NCBI GenBank assembly: GCA_937874345.1
Contig: CALNBT010000223.1
Location: 1 to 16,493, forward strand
DNA from: an uncultured Prevotella sp.
Lineage (GTDB): Bacteria; Bacteroidota; Bacteroidia; Bacteroidales; Bacteroidaceae
Length of the DNA stretch: 16,493 nt
Direction: 5' to 3'
Part shown: positions 15,393-16,493 of the stretch, in pieces
How the letters are laid out: the number at the start of each line of letters is the position of its first letter
Position numbering within the stretch: position 1 is the stretch's first letter
The notes under the pieces: model-generated
Told to the model about the DNA's origin: nothing
The model's database searches: none
Seen by the model: only the letters and a program-made list of their open reading frames with translations
Program-made: the position numbers and the translations under genes

Positions 15393-16097
15393 TCATTCTT
15401 CAAAAAGATGTTCTTCATGGCGTCGATAGTAATATACAACTCCTAACTTGCGACAAGCAGGATAGCGCAATTCCGGAAGTTCGTTTTCAAAGTGTTTTTC
15501 TATTTGATTCCAAATGTTCAGTATCACCTTGTCGACCATGGGTCTCAATTGTTGGATATTATTAATCGATGTTTGAGTCCGTTTTATGAATGTTTGCAGC
15601 GTTTCGTTAGTTTCCTTGAAAATGTCAATACGAGTAGAAACCATACCGATGGTTGGGTTGTAGATAGGTCTGCCTCCTTTTTTAATTCGCTCTTTCTCTC
15701 CCTGGATGGTATGGATACCCCATTTTAACAGTCCTTCAGTACTTTTCAAATTCGGCAATGAAGTTGTGTTTGGTTCTAAACCATACAAGGCTAACTGTTG
15801 TTTTTTGATTTCACCTCTTTCCACACACATGAACAACACTTGCAAAAAGTGACTTACATATTGCGTCGCAGTGCGTTGTAATTTGAGTGTTTTACTGGCA
15901 TGTCGAGTTTGGGCCTGAAGATTTACTTTGTATTGTTCGCTGGCGGTCAGAAGTTTCTCGTAAAGCGACTGAGCTTGATTGATTAATTGCCAATCAATAA
16001 AACGGTTCTTTACCGTATAGATGTCATTGTTTTCCAGCAGGGTTTTCAAAGCTTTCAACCTTGCTGAATCTGTCTTTGGCAATCGTCGATAGGGCAT
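15393..16097 (-). CDS. Conserved hypothetical protein of Bacteroidales type
   Basis: I cannot assign a function. The 234-residue protein is basic and largely helical, without signal peptide or membrane segment, so it is probably cytosolic. It opens with MPYRRLPKTDSARLKALKT, which I associate from memory with uncharacterised proteins of Bacteroidales. Residues 1 to about 105 form one helical half; about 125-234 form a second, with GGRPIYNPTIG at 141-151, a long helix about 160-205, and an arginine- and tyrosine-rich tail (YYYRRHEEHLFEE at 222-234). It starts 18 bases after the polyprenyl synthase stop and lies 22 bases before tatD. No catalytic motif is evident. Confidence 0.75.
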   Translation of the reverse strand: MPYRRLPKTDSARLKALKTLLENNDIYTVKNRFIDWQLINQAQSLYEKLLTASEQYKVNLQAQTRHASKTLKLQRTATQYVSHFLQVLFMCVERGEIKKQQLALYGLEPNTTSLPNLKSTEGLLKWGIHTIQGEKERIKKGGRPIYNPTIGMVSTRIDIFKETNETLQTFIKRTQTSINNIQQLRPMVDKVILNIWNQIEKHFENELPELRYPACRKLGVVYYYRRHEEHLFEE

Positions 16098-16115
16098 AAT
16101 GGGATAAAGATAATT

Positions 16116-16493
16116 TTATTGTTGGCGTTTCATCATTTTCAGTACGAACGATACCAACTCGTTTTTTTTGTCATTTTCAACATGGAGACTGTCCAGATAT
16201 TGTTTACTCTCATTGAAATACCATGAAATTTTGTCTAGAGCCATTTTATCGATACCAATATAATTATAAAGACTTGTTACAGCTTTTATCTTTTCCTGCT
16301 TGTCGAAGTTTTCCTGTTGGGTCCAATAGTCTAGTTCTTTTCGCTGTTCTTCACTTGCCAGATGATAGGCATTGATAAGCATGTACGTTTTCTTGTTGCT
16401 TATAATGTCACCTCCTATGGCTTTTCCAAAAACCTTTGTATCACCGTAAACATCGAGATAATCATCTTGTAATTGAAACGCCAATCCCAACAT
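16116..16493 (-). CDS. Polyprenyl diphosphate synthase, C-terminal part
   Basis: The last 125 residues of an isoprenyl diphosphate synthase (farnesyl or geranylgeranyl type) remain; the start lies beyond the window. The second aspartate-rich motif is intact as QLQDDYLDVYGD near the cut end, followed by FGKAIGGDIISNKKTYML, the conserved lysine-rich block. These bind magnesium and the isopentenyl diphosphate/allylic substrates in chain elongation. Members supply farnesyl diphosphate for undecaprenyl phosphate and menaquinone side chains. The chain-length specificity cannot be read, because the first Asp-rich motif and the residues before it are missing. The methionine at the cut edge is internal to the protein, not a start. 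Confidence 0.93.
   Translation of the reverse strand: MLGLAFQLQDDYLDVYGDTKVFGKAIGGDIISNKKTYMLINAYHLASEEQRKELDYWTQQENFDKQEKIKAVTSLYNYIGIDKMALDKISWYFNESKQYLDSLHVENDKKNELVSFVLKMMKRQQ

Noticed and set aside
1..16493. Mobile elements, CRISPR arrays, toxin-antitoxin or restriction genes
   Set aside because: No transposase, integrase, direct-repeat array or defence motif was seen; the tRNA-Ser has no integrase gene or duplicated tRNA end nearby.

Overview
The window reads as a chromosomal segment of a Bacteroidota bacterium, most likely of the order Bacteroidales. Four things point there: a fused lpxC-fabZ gene, long-form PurC and PurM, repeated TAnnTTTG promoter -7 elements with poor Shine-Dalgarno sites, and a DUF5715-type protein. 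The genus cannot be fixed from the sequence alone. I see no insertion sequence, prophage, CRISPR array or transferred island. Nearly all genes lie on the minus strand, so they are described below in the direction of transcription, from high to low coordinates.

Right end (16493 to 13280): the C-terminal part of a polyprenyl diphosphate synthase, a helical conserved hypothetical protein, a TatD-type metallo-hydrolase and a secreted lipid A deacylase-like protein (PagL/acyloxyacyl hydrolase type) lie close together and may be one transcript. A tRNA-Ser(GGA) follows with its own promoter-like element.

Middle (12851 to 11451): a small secreted protein of unknown function (minus) converges on a membrane-anchored DUF5715-like protein (plus), with no base between their stop codons. 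The DUF5715-like protein carries what looks like a complete M15/LAS zinc-peptidase signature. This is the least expected observation in the window.

Housekeeping run (11295 to 4612): phoH, purC, menG/ubiE, aroE, purM, prfA and pyrF are closely packed on the minus strand behind a TAnnTTTG promoter upstream of phoH. The run mixes purine and pyrimidine synthesis, the shikimate and menaquinone pathways and translation termination. It ends in a strong hairpin after pyrF that has a possible alternative fold.

Lipid A run (4272 to 1): lpxD, lpxC-fabZ, lpxA, miaA and the first codons of an unidentified gene form the second operon, with its own promoter just upstream of lpxD. LpxA, LpxC and LpxD catalyse the first and third steps and the deacetylation between them; the FabZ half acts on the same 3-hydroxyacyl-ACP pool. 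The deacylase-like gene about 9 kb away could trim the product at the outer membrane.

Several starts were chosen against longer open frames because a promoter element lies inside the extra length, or because the longer frame begins with TTG (lpxD, purM, aroE, the DUF5715-like gene and its convergent neighbour). phoH (TTG) and menG (GTG) appear to use genuine non-ATG starts.
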